DNA from: Burkholderiales bacterium
GTDB lineage: Bacteria > Pseudomonadota > Gammaproteobacteria > Burkholderiales > Burkholderiaceae_C
Direction of reading: 5' to 3'
Assembly: GCA_016000265.1 (NCBI GenBank)
Contig: JAECRL010000004.1
Span: 9,850 to 73,849, forward strand
DNA length: 64,000 nucleotides
In this document: piece after piece, positions 55,101-63,099 of the stretch
Layout of the letters: every line of letters begins with the position of its first letter
Position numbering within the stretch: the first letter of the stretch is position 1
Translations under genes and position numbers: made by a program
The notes under the pieces: generated by a model
The model's input: the letters and a program-made list of their open reading frames with translations, nothing else
What the model was told of the DNA's origin: nothing
Database searches by the model: none

Positions 55101-55331
55101 ACCGAGTTGAATGAGGCGAACACCAATGATCGGTACGTGCGAAAGCTCGCAGCAAAAAAACGCGCCAAAGAGCTTGAGCATGCAGATGGCCTAAGTGATG
55201 AAGATAGAAGTGCCATGGAAGATGAGTTCATCCTCTCCCAGATCAGTGTGGCAAGCCTCCAGGCGGGAGGGGCCGTGCGAGTTGCTGTGTCTGCCATCGG
55301 TGATGTCAGGCCGGTGAGCAACAAGGTCTGA
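52179..55331 (+). CDS. cas9: CRISPR-associated endonuclease Cas9, type II-C
   Basis: A 1050-residue RNA-guided DNA endonuclease, of compact type II-C size. RuvC-I is LGLDMGATSIGWA with D12. An arginine-rich bridge helix follows (RRAARQMRRRRDRLLKRKQR). RuvC-II is VIVEVARELKLG near residue 517. The HNH domain is EVEIEHILPYSITLDDSLNNK near 605-625: the first metal-side residue before the catalytic His is Glu where Neisseria Cas9 has Asp. RuvC-III is HDHRHHALDAVVIG near 747-760. The C-terminal 250 residues form the PAM-interacting region. A GGGAGGG ribosome site precedes the ATG. cas1 starts 4 bases after the stop. No csn2 or cas4 is present, as expected for II-C. Confidence 0.97.
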   Translation: MQQKMRYRLGLDMGATSIGWAMIRLDSSDCPCAVIRAGARIFSDGRNPKDGSSLAVTRRAARQMRRRRDRLLKRKQRMLDALIRWGFFPADEAARKALAQLDPYALRAKGLSAPLSGPEFARALFHLNQRRGFQSNRKTDRQDSESGALKRAISTLRTRLEDEQCQTLGQWLAKRHDQRLSVRARLRGKTQKDKAYDFYADRGMVAHEFDALWSAQAGFNPILFTEAARSDLRDILLFQRPLKPVKPGRCTLLPDEERAPLALPSTQRFRILQELNNLRVLNADLTELPPLSKAQRDALAARMERKERLTFADMVKTLKLPGTTKFNLQDAKRDALKGNSTSVQLSKKQHFGDPWHDFTLAQQDAIVLQLLNEPHEGKLIEWLKEHTGVSDERASAIAIAGLPEGYGRLSIVALGRILPPLASDVVTYSDAVQLAGFDSHSELGHAQTTGELLDELPYYGQYLQRHVAFAKDNPRNDEERYGKIANPTVHIALNELRKVINALIKRYGKPAEVIVEVARELKLGQQRKLEIQREQKERQDLNDKLVADACDILHLTPAHLDRAKRRELSQKMQLWCELNKGDITDRRCPYTGEQISIRRLLSAEVEIEHILPYSITLDDSLNNKTVALRRANRDKGNRTPYDAFGKQAQDGYDYEAILQRAAKMPREKAKRFAPDGHTRWLKEDKDFLARALNDTAYLSRVAKEYLSLLYPDANTHKVRVIPGRMTALLRGKFGLNQLLSGDSSKNRHDHRHHALDAVVIGITDQALLQRFAQASASARERQLDRLVDEMPFPWPSFREHMARALQSIVVSHKPDHSFEASMFKDTAYGIRPDGSIVQKKQEDGKKARVVEYIVPLSAPTQGDRHGLDANGLPRAYKGYAPDGNYCLEIIASADGKWLMDVIPTFKAYRIAAQMGFKKDSEQEVLKRMRTQKLSDKDGSLVMKLMPGDAIKVNFKERSRLLMVVKMSVDGGATFTELNEANTNDRYVRKLAAKKRAKELEHADGLSDEDRSAMEDEFILSQISVASLQAGGAVRVAVSAIGDVRPVSNKV

Positions 55332-55335
55332 AGCC

Positions 55336-56268
55336 ATGATCGGCCGCATCGTCGAAGTGGCCGATGACCGCAGACACCTGTTTGTCTCGCGCGGCTTTCT
55401 GGTGGTTCAAGACACAGAAGGCGCGCGCAAAGAGCTCGGTCAGGTGCCTCTGGATGACATTGCCGCCGTGATCGCCAATGCCCACGGCCTGAGCTACACC
55501 AACAACCTGTTGGTGGCGCTGGCCGAGCGAGGCGCGCCGTTCGTGCTCTGTGGCCCCAACCACAACGCGGTCGGCATGCTCCTGTCCATCGATGGCCACT
55601 TCCTTCAGGCCAAACGGTTGGATGCACAGATCGCAGCCAGCAAGCCAACTCACAAGCGCTTGTGGGCCGAAGTTGTAAAAGCCAAGCTCACGCAACAGGC
55701 GGCCGCATTGGAAGCCTCAGGCGCCCCAACTGCCCCCTTGAGCGCGCTCGTCAACAAAGTGCGTTCAGGCGACCCGGACAACCTGGAAGCACAAGGTGCC
55801 CGCCGCTACTGGGGCCTGTTGTTTGGCGAAAGTTTTCGCAGAGACCAGGATGGCGATGGCCTCAATGGCTTGCTCAACTACGGCTACACCGTTCTGCGCG
55901 CGGCCACCGCGCGATCTGTCGTCGCAGCAGGCTTGCACCCCACGTTGGGCATGTTTCATCGCAACGAGGGTAACGCCATGCGCTTGGTCGATGACGTAAT
56001 GGAACCGTTCCGGCCAGTGATCGATCTGCGCGTATGGCAACTTAACAAGAAGGGCGAGAGTCGCGTCACGCCCGACACCAAGCGCGCACTGGTCAGGACG
56101 CTGTACGACGACATGCAAACCGACTTGGGGGCCACGCCAGTGATGACCTGCATCCATCGGCTCTGCACATCGCTGGCTCAGATATACCTGGGCGAGAAAG
56201 AGCGGCTGGACCTGCCACTGGCCGGGTTGCCCTTGGCTCTGGCCAACAGCCTCGATGCCGACGAGTGA
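55336..56268 (+). CDS. cas1: CRISPR integrase subunit Cas1
   Basis: A 310-residue type II Cas1, the catalytic subunit of the Cas1-Cas2 spacer integrase. The metal-binding residues are visible: Glu in DNLEAQGARRYW, His in GLHPTLGMFHRNEGN and the acidic RLVDDVMEPFRPVIDL segment. The N-terminal beta domain has DDIAAVIANAHGLSYTNNLL. It starts four bases after cas9 and ends 15 bases before cas2, so one transcript is likely. Confidence 0.97.
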   Translation: MIGRIVEVADDRRHLFVSRGFLVVQDTEGARKELGQVPLDDIAAVIANAHGLSYTNNLLVALAERGAPFVLCGPNHNAVGMLLSIDGHFLQAKRLDAQIAASKPTHKRLWAEVVKAKLTQQAAALEASGAPTAPLSALVNKVRSGDPDNLEAQGARRYWGLLFGESFRRDQDGDGLNGLLNYGYTVLRAATARSVVAAGLHPTLGMFHRNEGNAMRLVDDVMEPFRPVIDLRVWQLNKKGESRVTPDTKRALVRTLYDDMQTDLGATPVMTCIHRLCTSLAQIYLGEKERLDLPLAGLPLALANSLDADE

Positions 56269-56283
56269 TCGGCTCAGATCGAC

Positions 56284-56610
56284 ATGCTGAGTGGGTACCG
56301 GCTCATGTGGATGATCGTCATGTTCGACTTGCCCGTGGTGGAGAAGGCAGAGCGCAAGGCCGCCACGGACTTTCGCAATGGGCTGCTGGACATGGGCTTC
56401 GAGATGGCCCAGTTCTCGGTCTACTGCCGCTTCTGCACGGGGCAATCTCAGGTGGACACCCTGAGCAAGCGGGTCGAGTACGCCTTGCCCGAAGGGGGCA
56501 AAGTCAATATCCTCACGTTCACCGACAAGCAGTACGAGCGGATCGTCACCTTCCACGGGAAGGCCAAGCAAGCGCCGCAAAAAGCGCCTGATCAGTTCGA
56601 TCTCTTCTAG
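56284..56610 (+). CDS. cas2: CRISPR integrase subunit Cas2
   Basis: A 108-residue ferredoxin-fold protein that bridges two Cas1 dimers. It opens MLSGYRLMWMIVMFDLPV with the conserved Asp after the first beta strand, then FRNGLLDMGFEMAQFSVYCR, and ends KAPDQFDLF. It is followed after 70 bases by the CRISPR array. An overlapping frame at 56265-56591 is a shadow. Confidence 0.95.
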   Translation: MLSGYRLMWMIVMFDLPVVEKAERKAATDFRNGLLDMGFEMAQFSVYCRFCTGQSQVDTLSKRVEYALPEGGKVNILTFTDKQYERIVTFHGKAKQAPQKAPDQFDLF

Positions 56611-56637
56611 CAATCCTGATGCTTTTTCAGCCCCAGA

Positions 56638-56669
56638 AAGAGAAAAACCCCCTGACGAATCAAGGGGTT
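56638..56669 (-). terminator. Minus-strand terminator next to the first CRISPR repeat
   Basis: On the minus strand AACCCC-t-TGA-TTCG-TCA-g-GGGGTT folds into a stem closed by a TTCG (UUCG) tetraloop with one mismatch, and five T in a row follow (TTTTTCTC). It lies 12 bases beyond the repeat at 56681 and would end transcripts that run through the array from right to left. The plus-strand reading lacks a T-tract. Confidence 0.8.
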
Positions 56670-56680
56670 ATCTCATTGCT

Positions 56681-57973
56681 AGTCTAGATCACCGGGATAT
56701 GCGATCTGGCCGGAACTCGTTGAGGTACTGAATCGCACGCTCAAGCCCAGTCTAGATCACCGGGATATGCGATCTGGCCGGAACGAATGAAAAAAGCCAC
56801 CCGGTGGGTGGCTGAGTCTAGATCACCGGGATATGCGATCTGGCCGGAACCTCCCGTTTCTTCGGATCGTACCTCGCTCAAGTCTAGATCACCGGGATAT
56901 GCGATCTGGCCGGAACCCAGGCCTTGCATGAGGCCCAGCGCGAGGCAGTCTAGATCACCGGGATATGCGATCTGGCCGGAACGGTTCGGTGACCATCGCC
57001 AACGGTACGGGGAGTCTAGATCACCGGGATATGCGATCTGGCCGGAACTCTGCCGACGGTTGACATAATATACATCGCAGTCTAGATCACCGGGATATGC
57101 GATCTGGCCGGAACAATGAGCCTGTATCCACATGCGCGGCTCGAAGTCTAGATCACCGGGATATGCGATCTGGCCGGAACTCGTGCACTGCCCGGCTGTA
57201 CACGACGTGCAGTCTAGATCACCGGGATATGCGATCTGGCCGGAACTTCCGTGGCTTGCTCGTCCAGCTTGCGGCCAGTCTAGATCACCGGGATATGCGA
57301 TCTGGCCGGAACCGTCGGCGCGGCTGGCGGTCAGACGCCGAAAGTCTAGATCACCGGGATATGCGATCTGGCCGGAACTGCCCAGCACCTTGGCCGCTGC
57401 CCCTTTGCAGTCTAGATCACCGGGATATGCGATCTGGCCGGAACGAGGGGGTGGAAGAGCTTGCCGAAGGCGCCAGTCTAGATCACCGGGATATGCGATC
57501 TGGCCGGAACGAGGTTCGGGCGAGAGACTGGAAAAGTGCGAGTCTAGATCACCGGGATATGCGATCTGGCCGGAACTGAGCTGGCCGTTGGGGTCGGGCT
57601 TGTCCGAGTCTAGATCACCGGGATATGCGATCTGGCCGGAACGGAACGCGAGCGCATACGTCATGTTTCGGCAGTCTAGATCACCGGGATATGCGATCTG
57701 GCCGGAACTTGGGAAGGGTTGCGGCCTTCGTGGCTTCAAGTCTAGATCACCGGGATATGCGATCTGGCCGGAACTCCAAGGGTGATGCGGCGGGTGCCGC
57801 GGGCAAGTCTAGATCACCGGGATATGCGATCTGGCCGGAACCGGGGACGACCTTGAGGCCGAGATGAGAAAAGTCTAGATCACCGGGATATGCGATCTGG
57901 CCGGAACCGGCGGCTCCATCGCCGTGCTCATGATCGAAGTCTAGATCACCGGGATATGCGATCTGGCCGGGAC
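56681..57973 (-). CRISPR. Type II-C CRISPR array, 20 repeats and 19 spacers
   Basis: Twenty 36-base repeats; in the plus reading each starts AGTCTAGATCACCGGG and ends GATCTGGCCGGAAC. Nineteen are identical by eye. The last (57938-57973) ends GGGAC, one base different. Spacers are 30 bases except the first (32, at 56717-56748) and the seventeenth (31, at 57775-57805). The minus reading begins GTTCC, the usual type II start, and ends TAGACT, which resembles a -10 box at the place where Neisseria repeats hold their internal promoter. A minus-strand terminator flanks the left end, and the tracrRNA anti-repeat fits the minus reading. I therefore assign transcription to the minus strand. Confidence 0.97.
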
Positions 57974-58010
57974 TCAAACTAGGCCCGGGTGGCTTCGTAA
58001 CGCCCTGCCC

Positions 58011-60398
58011 TCACCCCCCGCCCACCCCGTGAAACCGCCAAGCCCCGCGCCCGGCGGCCTTGGCGCGGTACAGGGCGGCGTCGGCGTGGCGCAGCAGGGT
58101 CTCGCCGTCTGAGCCGTCGTCGGGGTGCAGCGCGATGCCCACGCTGCAGCCGATGTTCACCGCGCGCCCGCCCGAGAGCTCGAAGGGCTGCTGCATGCGC
58201 TCGATGATGGCGCGCGCCACCAGCTCCGCGCCGTCGGCGCTGGCCAGGTCCTCCAGCACGATGACGAACTCGTCGCCGCCAAGGCGGGCCACGGTGTCGT
58301 TCTCGCGCAGGTGCAGCCGCAGGCGTTTGGCCACGCCCTTGAGGAGCTCGTCGCCGGCTTGGTGACCATGGCGGTCGTTGACGGGCTTGAAGTGGTCGAG
58401 GTCCAGGAAGAGCACGGCGCAGGTTCGCCCGCCACGCTGGGCGCGCTCCAGGGTGTGGGCCAGCCGCGATTGCAACAGCAGGCGGTTGGGCAGGTCGGTG
58501 AGCGCGTCGTGGTGGGCGAGCCGGTCCATCTGCGTCTCGGCGTGCGGGATGCGCGTGATGTCGGTGAACACGCCCACGTAGTTGGTGACGCGCTGGCGTT
58601 CGTCTCGCACCACGCTGATGGCCAGCCAGGCGGGGTGCACCTCGCCGCCTTTGCGTCGGTTCCAGATCTCGCCTTGCCAGGCGCCGCTTTCGCGCAGGTC
58701 GCGCCACATGTTCTGGAAGAAGTCGCGGTCGTGCCGGCCCGAGGCGAGCAGGCGCAGGTCCTGGCCTTGCACCTCGGCTTCGCTGTACTCGGTCACGCGC
58801 TCGAAAGCCGGGTTGACGGCGATGACCTTGCCGGCCACGTCGGTGATGGCCACGCCCTCCTGCGTGGAGCGGAAGACGGCGCCGGCCAGGCGCAGCCGCT
58901 CTTCTTGCCGGTGGTGCTCGGAGACGTCGCGGGTGACCTTGGCGAAGCCCTTGATGTGGCCGTCGTCGTCGCGCATGGCCGTGATGAGCACGCTGGCGCG
59001 AAAGACGCTGCCGTCTTTGCGCACGCGCCAGCCGTCTTCGCGGTACTGGCCCTGCACGAGGGCGGTGGCCAGGGCCTGCGCGGGCACGCCCGCCTCGACG
59101 TCTTGCGGGGTGTAGAAGCAGCTGAAGTGCCGCCCGATGGCCTCTTCGGCCTGCCAGCCTTTGATGCGCGCGGCCCCGGCGTTCCAGCTCATGATGGTGC
59201 CGCGCTCGTCGAGCATGAGGATGGCGTAGTCGCGCACGCCTTCGACGAGGAGGCGAAAGCGCTCTTCGCCCTCCGCCACGTTGCTGGCCAGGCGGTGCGC
59301 GATGGCGCGGGCGCGCTCGCGCGTGTTGACCAGGCTCCAGGTGAAGGCGCACAACAAGGCCGCCGCCAGCGCCACGCCCGCCAGGGCCAGGCCGTGTGGC
59401 AGGGTGGAGGTGAGCGCCAGGGCACCGGGCAGGGCCTGGTACTGCACCAGCCATTGGCGCCCGTGCAGGGACAGGGGCCGTTGGGCCCAGGGGGCCTGCT
59501 CATCGGGTTGCCAGGCGGCGCCCTCGCCCTGGCTGTCGAAGAGCACGGTGGGCGGGCGCGGTGGCCCGGAGGCCACGCCCGGGAGGGGGTCGGAGCCGGG
59601 GTCCTGATCCAGCACCCGCACACGCACCTGCTTGAGCTCGCCTTGGAACACGGCCGTCATGAGGTCGCGCAAGCGAAAGGGGGCGTAGACCCAGCCGACC
59701 AGGTTGGCGCGGCGTTGCGCCAGGCTGCGGGGCTGCAGGCCGCCCTGGTAGACGGGCAGGTAGGCCAGGATGCCGGCCTGCACGTCGGTGGCGGTCTCCT
59801 GCATGAGGCGCACGGCGCCGCTGTAGGCGATGTCGGCGCTGTCGCGCGCGCGCAGCATGGCGTCGCGGCGCACCGCCTCGGACATCATGTCGAAGCCGAA
59901 GGCGCGCAGGTTGCGCCCGTGAAAGGGCTCGAGGTAGACGATGGCGCTGTAGGCCGCTCGCGGCCCGGGTGGGATCACCTCGTAATCGGGGAAGCCTTCG
60001 GCGCGCACCGCCTGAACGTGCGCGGGCACCTCGCTGGCCGGGAGGTAGCGCGAGTAGCCCAGGCCCTGGATGCCCACGCCCACCTCGTCGAGCGCCAGCG
60101 CGGCCACGTAGGCACGCCACTCGTCGCGGCTGACGTGACGGGAGGCGGCGTGCAGGCCCGCGGCGCCTCGCAGCAGCTCGTCGTGGGTGTGCAGGCGCTC
60201 GCGCAATCGCTCCTGGAGTTTGGTGGCTTGCGTGGAGAAGGCGGCGGCCTGGGCCGCTCGCTCCTGGCGCGTGAGGGCCCGGTCGGTCAAGGCGAGGGCC
60301 AGCAGGCCCAGCACCAGGGGCAGCAGCACCGGCAGGTGCCGGTAGGTGACCGCGAGCGCCGGGGGGTGGCGAGGAGAGCGCGAGGTGTGCTCGGTCAT
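58011..60398 (-). CDS. CHASE-PAS-PAS diguanylate cyclase
   Basis: A 795-residue sensor protein. A membrane helix (LLPLVLGLLALAL) is followed by a periplasmic CHASE domain (GIQGLGYSRYLP, SAIVYLEPFHGRNLRAFGFDM, VYQGG), a second membrane helix near residue 340, and two PAS domains (YAILMLDERGTIMSWNAGA; GVAITDVAGKVIAVNPAFERVTEYS). A GGDEF domain ends the protein with DLDHFKPVNDRHGHQAGD and the intact GGDEF site; no EAL follows. It should make c-di-GMP in response to an external ligand. It is read toward the CRISPR array and stops 37 bases from it on the strand I predict for the pre-crRNA. The start at 60398 (MTEHTSRS) is clear. Confidence 0.9.
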   Translation of the reverse strand: MTEHTSRSPRHPPALAVTYRHLPVLLPLVLGLLALALTDRALTRQERAAQAAAFSTQATKLQERLRERLHTHDELLRGAAGLHAASRHVSRDEWRAYVAALALDEVGVGIQGLGYSRYLPASEVPAHVQAVRAEGFPDYEVIPPGPRAAYSAIVYLEPFHGRNLRAFGFDMMSEAVRRDAMLRARDSADIAYSGAVRLMQETATDVQAGILAYLPVYQGGLQPRSLAQRRANLVGWVYAPFRLRDLMTAVFQGELKQVRVRVLDQDPGSDPLPGVASGPPRPPTVLFDSQGEGAAWQPDEQAPWAQRPLSLHGRQWLVQYQALPGALALTSTLPHGLALAGVALAAALLCAFTWSLVNTRERARAIAHRLASNVAEGEERFRLLVEGVRDYAILMLDERGTIMSWNAGAARIKGWQAEEAIGRHFSCFYTPQDVEAGVPAQALATALVQGQYREDGWRVRKDGSVFRASVLITAMRDDDGHIKGFAKVTRDVSEHHRQEERLRLAGAVFRSTQEGVAITDVAGKVIAVNPAFERVTEYSEAEVQGQDLRLLASGRHDRDFFQNMWRDLRESGAWQGEIWNRRKGGEVHPAWLAISVVRDERQRVTNYVGVFTDITRIPHAETQMDRLAHHDALTDLPNRLLLQSRLAHTLERAQRGGRTCAVLFLDLDHFKPVNDRHGHQAGDELLKGVAKRLRLHLRENDTVARLGGDEFVIVLEDLASADGAELVARAIIERMQQPFELSGGRAVNIGCSVGIALHPDDGSDGETLLRHADAALYRAKAAGRGAWRFHGVGGG

Positions 60399-60510
60399 GG
60401 CGGGGGTGGGTTGCCTTGCGGTCCACACCTGACGACTTCCGGGCGGGCCCGCAAGATGCCCGCTCCACTCCCATTGTGCGCAATCCGAAGGCGCGGGCTG
60501 CGTGAAAAAA

Positions 60511-60543
60511 CCCGCAGAAACCCCGCAGAAACCCCGCAGAAAC
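60511..60543 (-). terminator. Three 11-base tandem repeats with terminator features
   Basis: CCCGCAGAAAC is repeated three times without gaps. On the minus strand this reads GTTTCTGCGGG three times and is followed by TTTTTT at 60510-60505. CCCG/CGGG pairs give alternative small hairpins before the T-tract. It lies just after the stop of the 60547-62106 gene, so it probably ends that transcript. Confidence 0.6.
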
Positions 60544-60546
60544 GGG

Positions 60547-62106
60547 TCAGACCTCGGCCATCTCGACCCCGGGGGCGTAGCGCACGCGGTTGCGCCCGGC
60601 CTCTTTGGCCGCGTACAGGCCGGCGTCGGCCTGCTCGATGAGCTTGTCCAGCGTGTCGACTCGGCCCTCGGGCAGGGTGCACACCCCGAAGCTGGAGGTG
60701 ATGCGCAGGCCCGGCACGCTGTGCACGCCCGGCCCGGCTTCCTGCTCGATGCGCTCGCGCATGCGCTGCGCCGCGCGCATCGCCTCAGCCAGCGAGGTGG
60801 CGGGCAGGAGGATGCAGAACTCCTCGCCACCATATCGACACAGCAGGTCGCCCTCCCGCATGGAGTCCTGCAACAGGCGCGAGACCTGCTGGATGACCTG
60901 GTCGCCCACGGCGTGGCCATGGGTGTCGTTGAAGTTCTTGAACTTGTCGATGTCGCTCATGACACACGCCAGGTGCAGCCCCTCGCTGCGGGCCTGCGCA
61001 AACAGGCGCTCGGCTCGCGCGTAGAAGGCGCGGCGGTTCATGCAGCCGGTCATGGGGTCGTGATTGGCCAGTTTCTCCAGCTCCAGGTTCTGCTGCTTGA
61101 TCTGCTGGTTGGAGCCCTCCAGCTGGGCCATGGCCTGGCGCAGCCGAGCGTTGGCGCGGTCCAGCTCGGTGACGTCGTCGAGCGTGAGCACGCAGCCGCG
61201 CGCCACGCCTTTGGCGTCGCAGATGGCGGCGCAGTTCATCAGCGCGTGGCGGGGCTCCCGGTCGGCTTGCTCGATGTGGATGCTCACGCCCAGCACGGGT
61301 TGCGCGCGCTGGATGGCCTGCACCCAGGGGGCGGGCCCCTCGACTCGGCTGAGGGCCTGCTGGAGCCAGGCCAGCTCGTGGATGGGCCGCCCCAGCAGCG
61401 GACCTTGCGCGGGGTAGAGGCGGGTGAAGGCCTCGTTGACGAGCATGATGCGGTGCTGGCTGTCGAGCACGAGCAGGCCTTCGGCGAGGGCGTCGAAGGC
61501 GGCGCGGACCCGGTCAGGGATGGCCTGGGACGGGTCCAGGTGCTGCAGCATGCGACGCAGGTAGAAGTAGTACACCAGCCCGCCGATGCCGCTCAGGCCC
61601 AGGACCAGGGTCAGCATCGAGTCGCCCAACCAGCCGCGCCAGCCGGTGGCGGCGGGGTCGTCGCGGTAGCGCACCTCGACGGCGCCCCAGCGACCGTCGG
61701 GCTCGTTGAGCGGCACGATGACCGAGTTCAAGGTGGAGCGCCCATCGGCGCGCTGCACCCAGCCTCGTTCGTGCCCGGCGGTGGCCGCCACCAGCACGCC
61801 GTCGGCCCGGCGCACGCCGATGGAGCCGACGTCGGGCGAGCTGCGCACCAGCTCGTCGAGGGTGCGTTTGAGCACGGCCACGCCACCGGGCTGGGTGAGC
61901 TGGACCTTGACCTGGATGGCCAGGGAGACGGCGGCGCGCTCGCGCACCGCGCGCAGGCGTGCCTGCTCACTGGGGAAGATGCCCAGCAGCAAATCGAGCA
62001 CGAGGATGAGGCTGACCGTGAGAGACAGGATGCCCCAGGCCAGCCGCGTGGTGGCCGAGGGGCGTGGCAGGCGACGCCACCAGGCGTTCAGCTCACCCGT
62101 GTCCAT
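60547..62106 (-). CDS. Membrane PAS-GGDEF diguanylate cyclase
   Basis: A 519-residue protein. The first helix (LAWGILSLTVSLILVLDLLLGIF) and a second near residue 160-185 (SMLTLVLGLSGIGGLVYYFYL) bracket a periplasmic sensor region. A PAS domain follows (AFDALAEGLLVLDSQHRIMLVNEAF), then a coiled linker and a GGDEF domain with DIDKFKNFNDTHGHAVGD and the active GGEEF. It is 16 bases downstream of the membrane-fusion adaptor gene on the same strand and probably in one operon with it. Confidence 0.9.
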   Translation of the reverse strand: MDTGELNAWWRRLPRPSATTRLAWGILSLTVSLILVLDLLLGIFPSEQARLRAVRERAAVSLAIQVKVQLTQPGGVAVLKRTLDELVRSSPDVGSIGVRRADGVLVAATAGHERGWVQRADGRSTLNSVIVPLNEPDGRWGAVEVRYRDDPAATGWRGWLGDSMLTLVLGLSGIGGLVYYFYLRRMLQHLDPSQAIPDRVRAAFDALAEGLLVLDSQHRIMLVNEAFTRLYPAQGPLLGRPIHELAWLQQALSRVEGPAPWVQAIQRAQPVLGVSIHIEQADREPRHALMNCAAICDAKGVARGCVLTLDDVTELDRANARLRQAMAQLEGSNQQIKQQNLELEKLANHDPMTGCMNRRAFYARAERLFAQARSEGLHLACVMSDIDKFKNFNDTHGHAVGDQVIQQVSRLLQDSMREGDLLCRYGGEEFCILLPATSLAEAMRAAQRMRERIEQEAGPGVHSVPGLRITSSFGVCTLPEGRVDTLDKLIEQADAGLYAAKEAGRNRVRYAPGVEMAEV

Positions 62107-62122
62107 GGGCGTGGGGGCCGGC

Positions 62123-62992
62123 TCATCGCGCGGGCCTCGCGGGCGCCCCTGGCGCAGCGGGCGCAGCTGACCTGGGGGGCGCGGCGGGCGCGGGGTCGAA
62201 GTCCACCGTGCAACGCAGGCCGGAGGGGATGCGGTGATCGGGGTTGGGCAGGGTCAGGCGCACGCGAAAGCTGTTGGAGGCCGCGTCGACCACGCGGTCG
62301 ACCACGGTGACGCTGGCCTGCAGGGTGCCGAACTGGGTGAGCTGCGGTCGGACCTGGCCGACCTGCCCACTCTGGATGGTGCCGAACAGGGCGGCGGGCA
62401 CGATGGCCTCGATGCGCAGCGGGTGGATGCGGGCGATCTTGACCACGGGCTCGCGCTCGATGCGCTCGCCCTGGGTGCGGTAGCGCTCGACGACGATGCC
62501 CTCGAACGGCGCGCGGATGAAGCGCTGGCCCAACTGGGCCGACGACAGGTGGAACTCGCGCTGGGCCACGTCGCGCGCGTCGCGGGCCTGCTGGGCGCGT
62601 TGGTCGGCCACGCGGGCTTCGGCTTGCGCCTGCTCCAGGGCCTGGCTGGAGATGAAGTTGGATTTGATGAGGTCGCGGGCGCGGTCGAGCTTGTTGCGCG
62701 CGAGGTCGGCGGCGGCTTGTGCGGCCTTGACCTCGGCGTCGGCGCGGGCGCGGGACTCGGCCACGGCCAGGGAGGCGCGCTCGACGCCGGTGCTCAGTCG
62801 CGCCAGCACCTGGCCGGCGCTGACGAAGTCGCCGCGCTCGGCCTTGACCTCTTCGAGCACGCCCACAGAGGCGCTGCCCACGTCGGCCACGCGATCGGGC
62901 TCGATGAGGCACCCGAAGGGCTCGGCCTGCACCAGGGCGGGCAGGCTGGTCGCCAGCGCGGTCGCCAGCAGGCGCAGACGGGTCAGGGTCAT
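62123..62992 (-). CDS. HlyD/RND-type membrane-fusion (adaptor) protein
   Basis: A 289-residue periplasmic adaptor with a signal peptide (LLATALATSLPALVQA). The lipoyl half-motif (VGVLEEVKAERGDFVSAGQVLARLS) is followed by an alpha-helical hairpin rich in Ala/Arg/Glu (RARADAEVKAAQAAADLARNKL to EARVADQRAQQAR), the second lipoyl half (RFIRAPFEGIVVERYRTQGE), and a beta barrel. It has no inner-membrane helix other than the signal. It may link an export pump to the outer membrane, possibly for the adhesin encoded upstream. The start at 62992 is chosen for its GGAG ribosome site. Confidence 0.85.
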   Translation of the reverse strand: MTLTRLRLLATALATSLPALVQAEPFGCLIEPDRVADVGSASVGVLEEVKAERGDFVSAGQVLARLSTGVERASLAVAESRARADAEVKAAQAAADLARNKLDRARDLIKSNFISSQALEQAQAEARVADQRAQQARDARDVAQREFHLSSAQLGQRFIRAPFEGIVVERYRTQGERIEREPVVKIARIHPLRIEAIVPAALFGTIQSGQVGQVRPQLTQFGTLQASVTVVDRVVDAASNSFRVRLTLPNPDHRIPSGLRCTVDFDPAPAAPPRSAAPAAPGAPARPAR

Positions 62993-63099
62993 GGGGGCTC
63001 CAGAGCGCACACCGCGGCACTCAGCTTGCCTGCATGTTCGCCCAGGTCGGCTGCGGGCATGGTCCGAAAAACCAGGGCACTTCGTGCCTGATTCACGCC

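Noticed and set aside
56741-57739. Proteins made of repeated SGQIAYPGDLD or SLDHRDMRSGRN units
   Set aside because: They are translations of the CRISPR repeats: the 66-base repeat-spacer period is a multiple of three and keeps frames open.
58011-60398. The GGDEF gene beside the array as a CRISPR-linked signalling gene
   Set aside because: It is an ordinary CHASE-PAS diguanylate cyclase and part of a c-di-GMP gene group to its right; closeness to the array is probably chance, apart from possible read-through.
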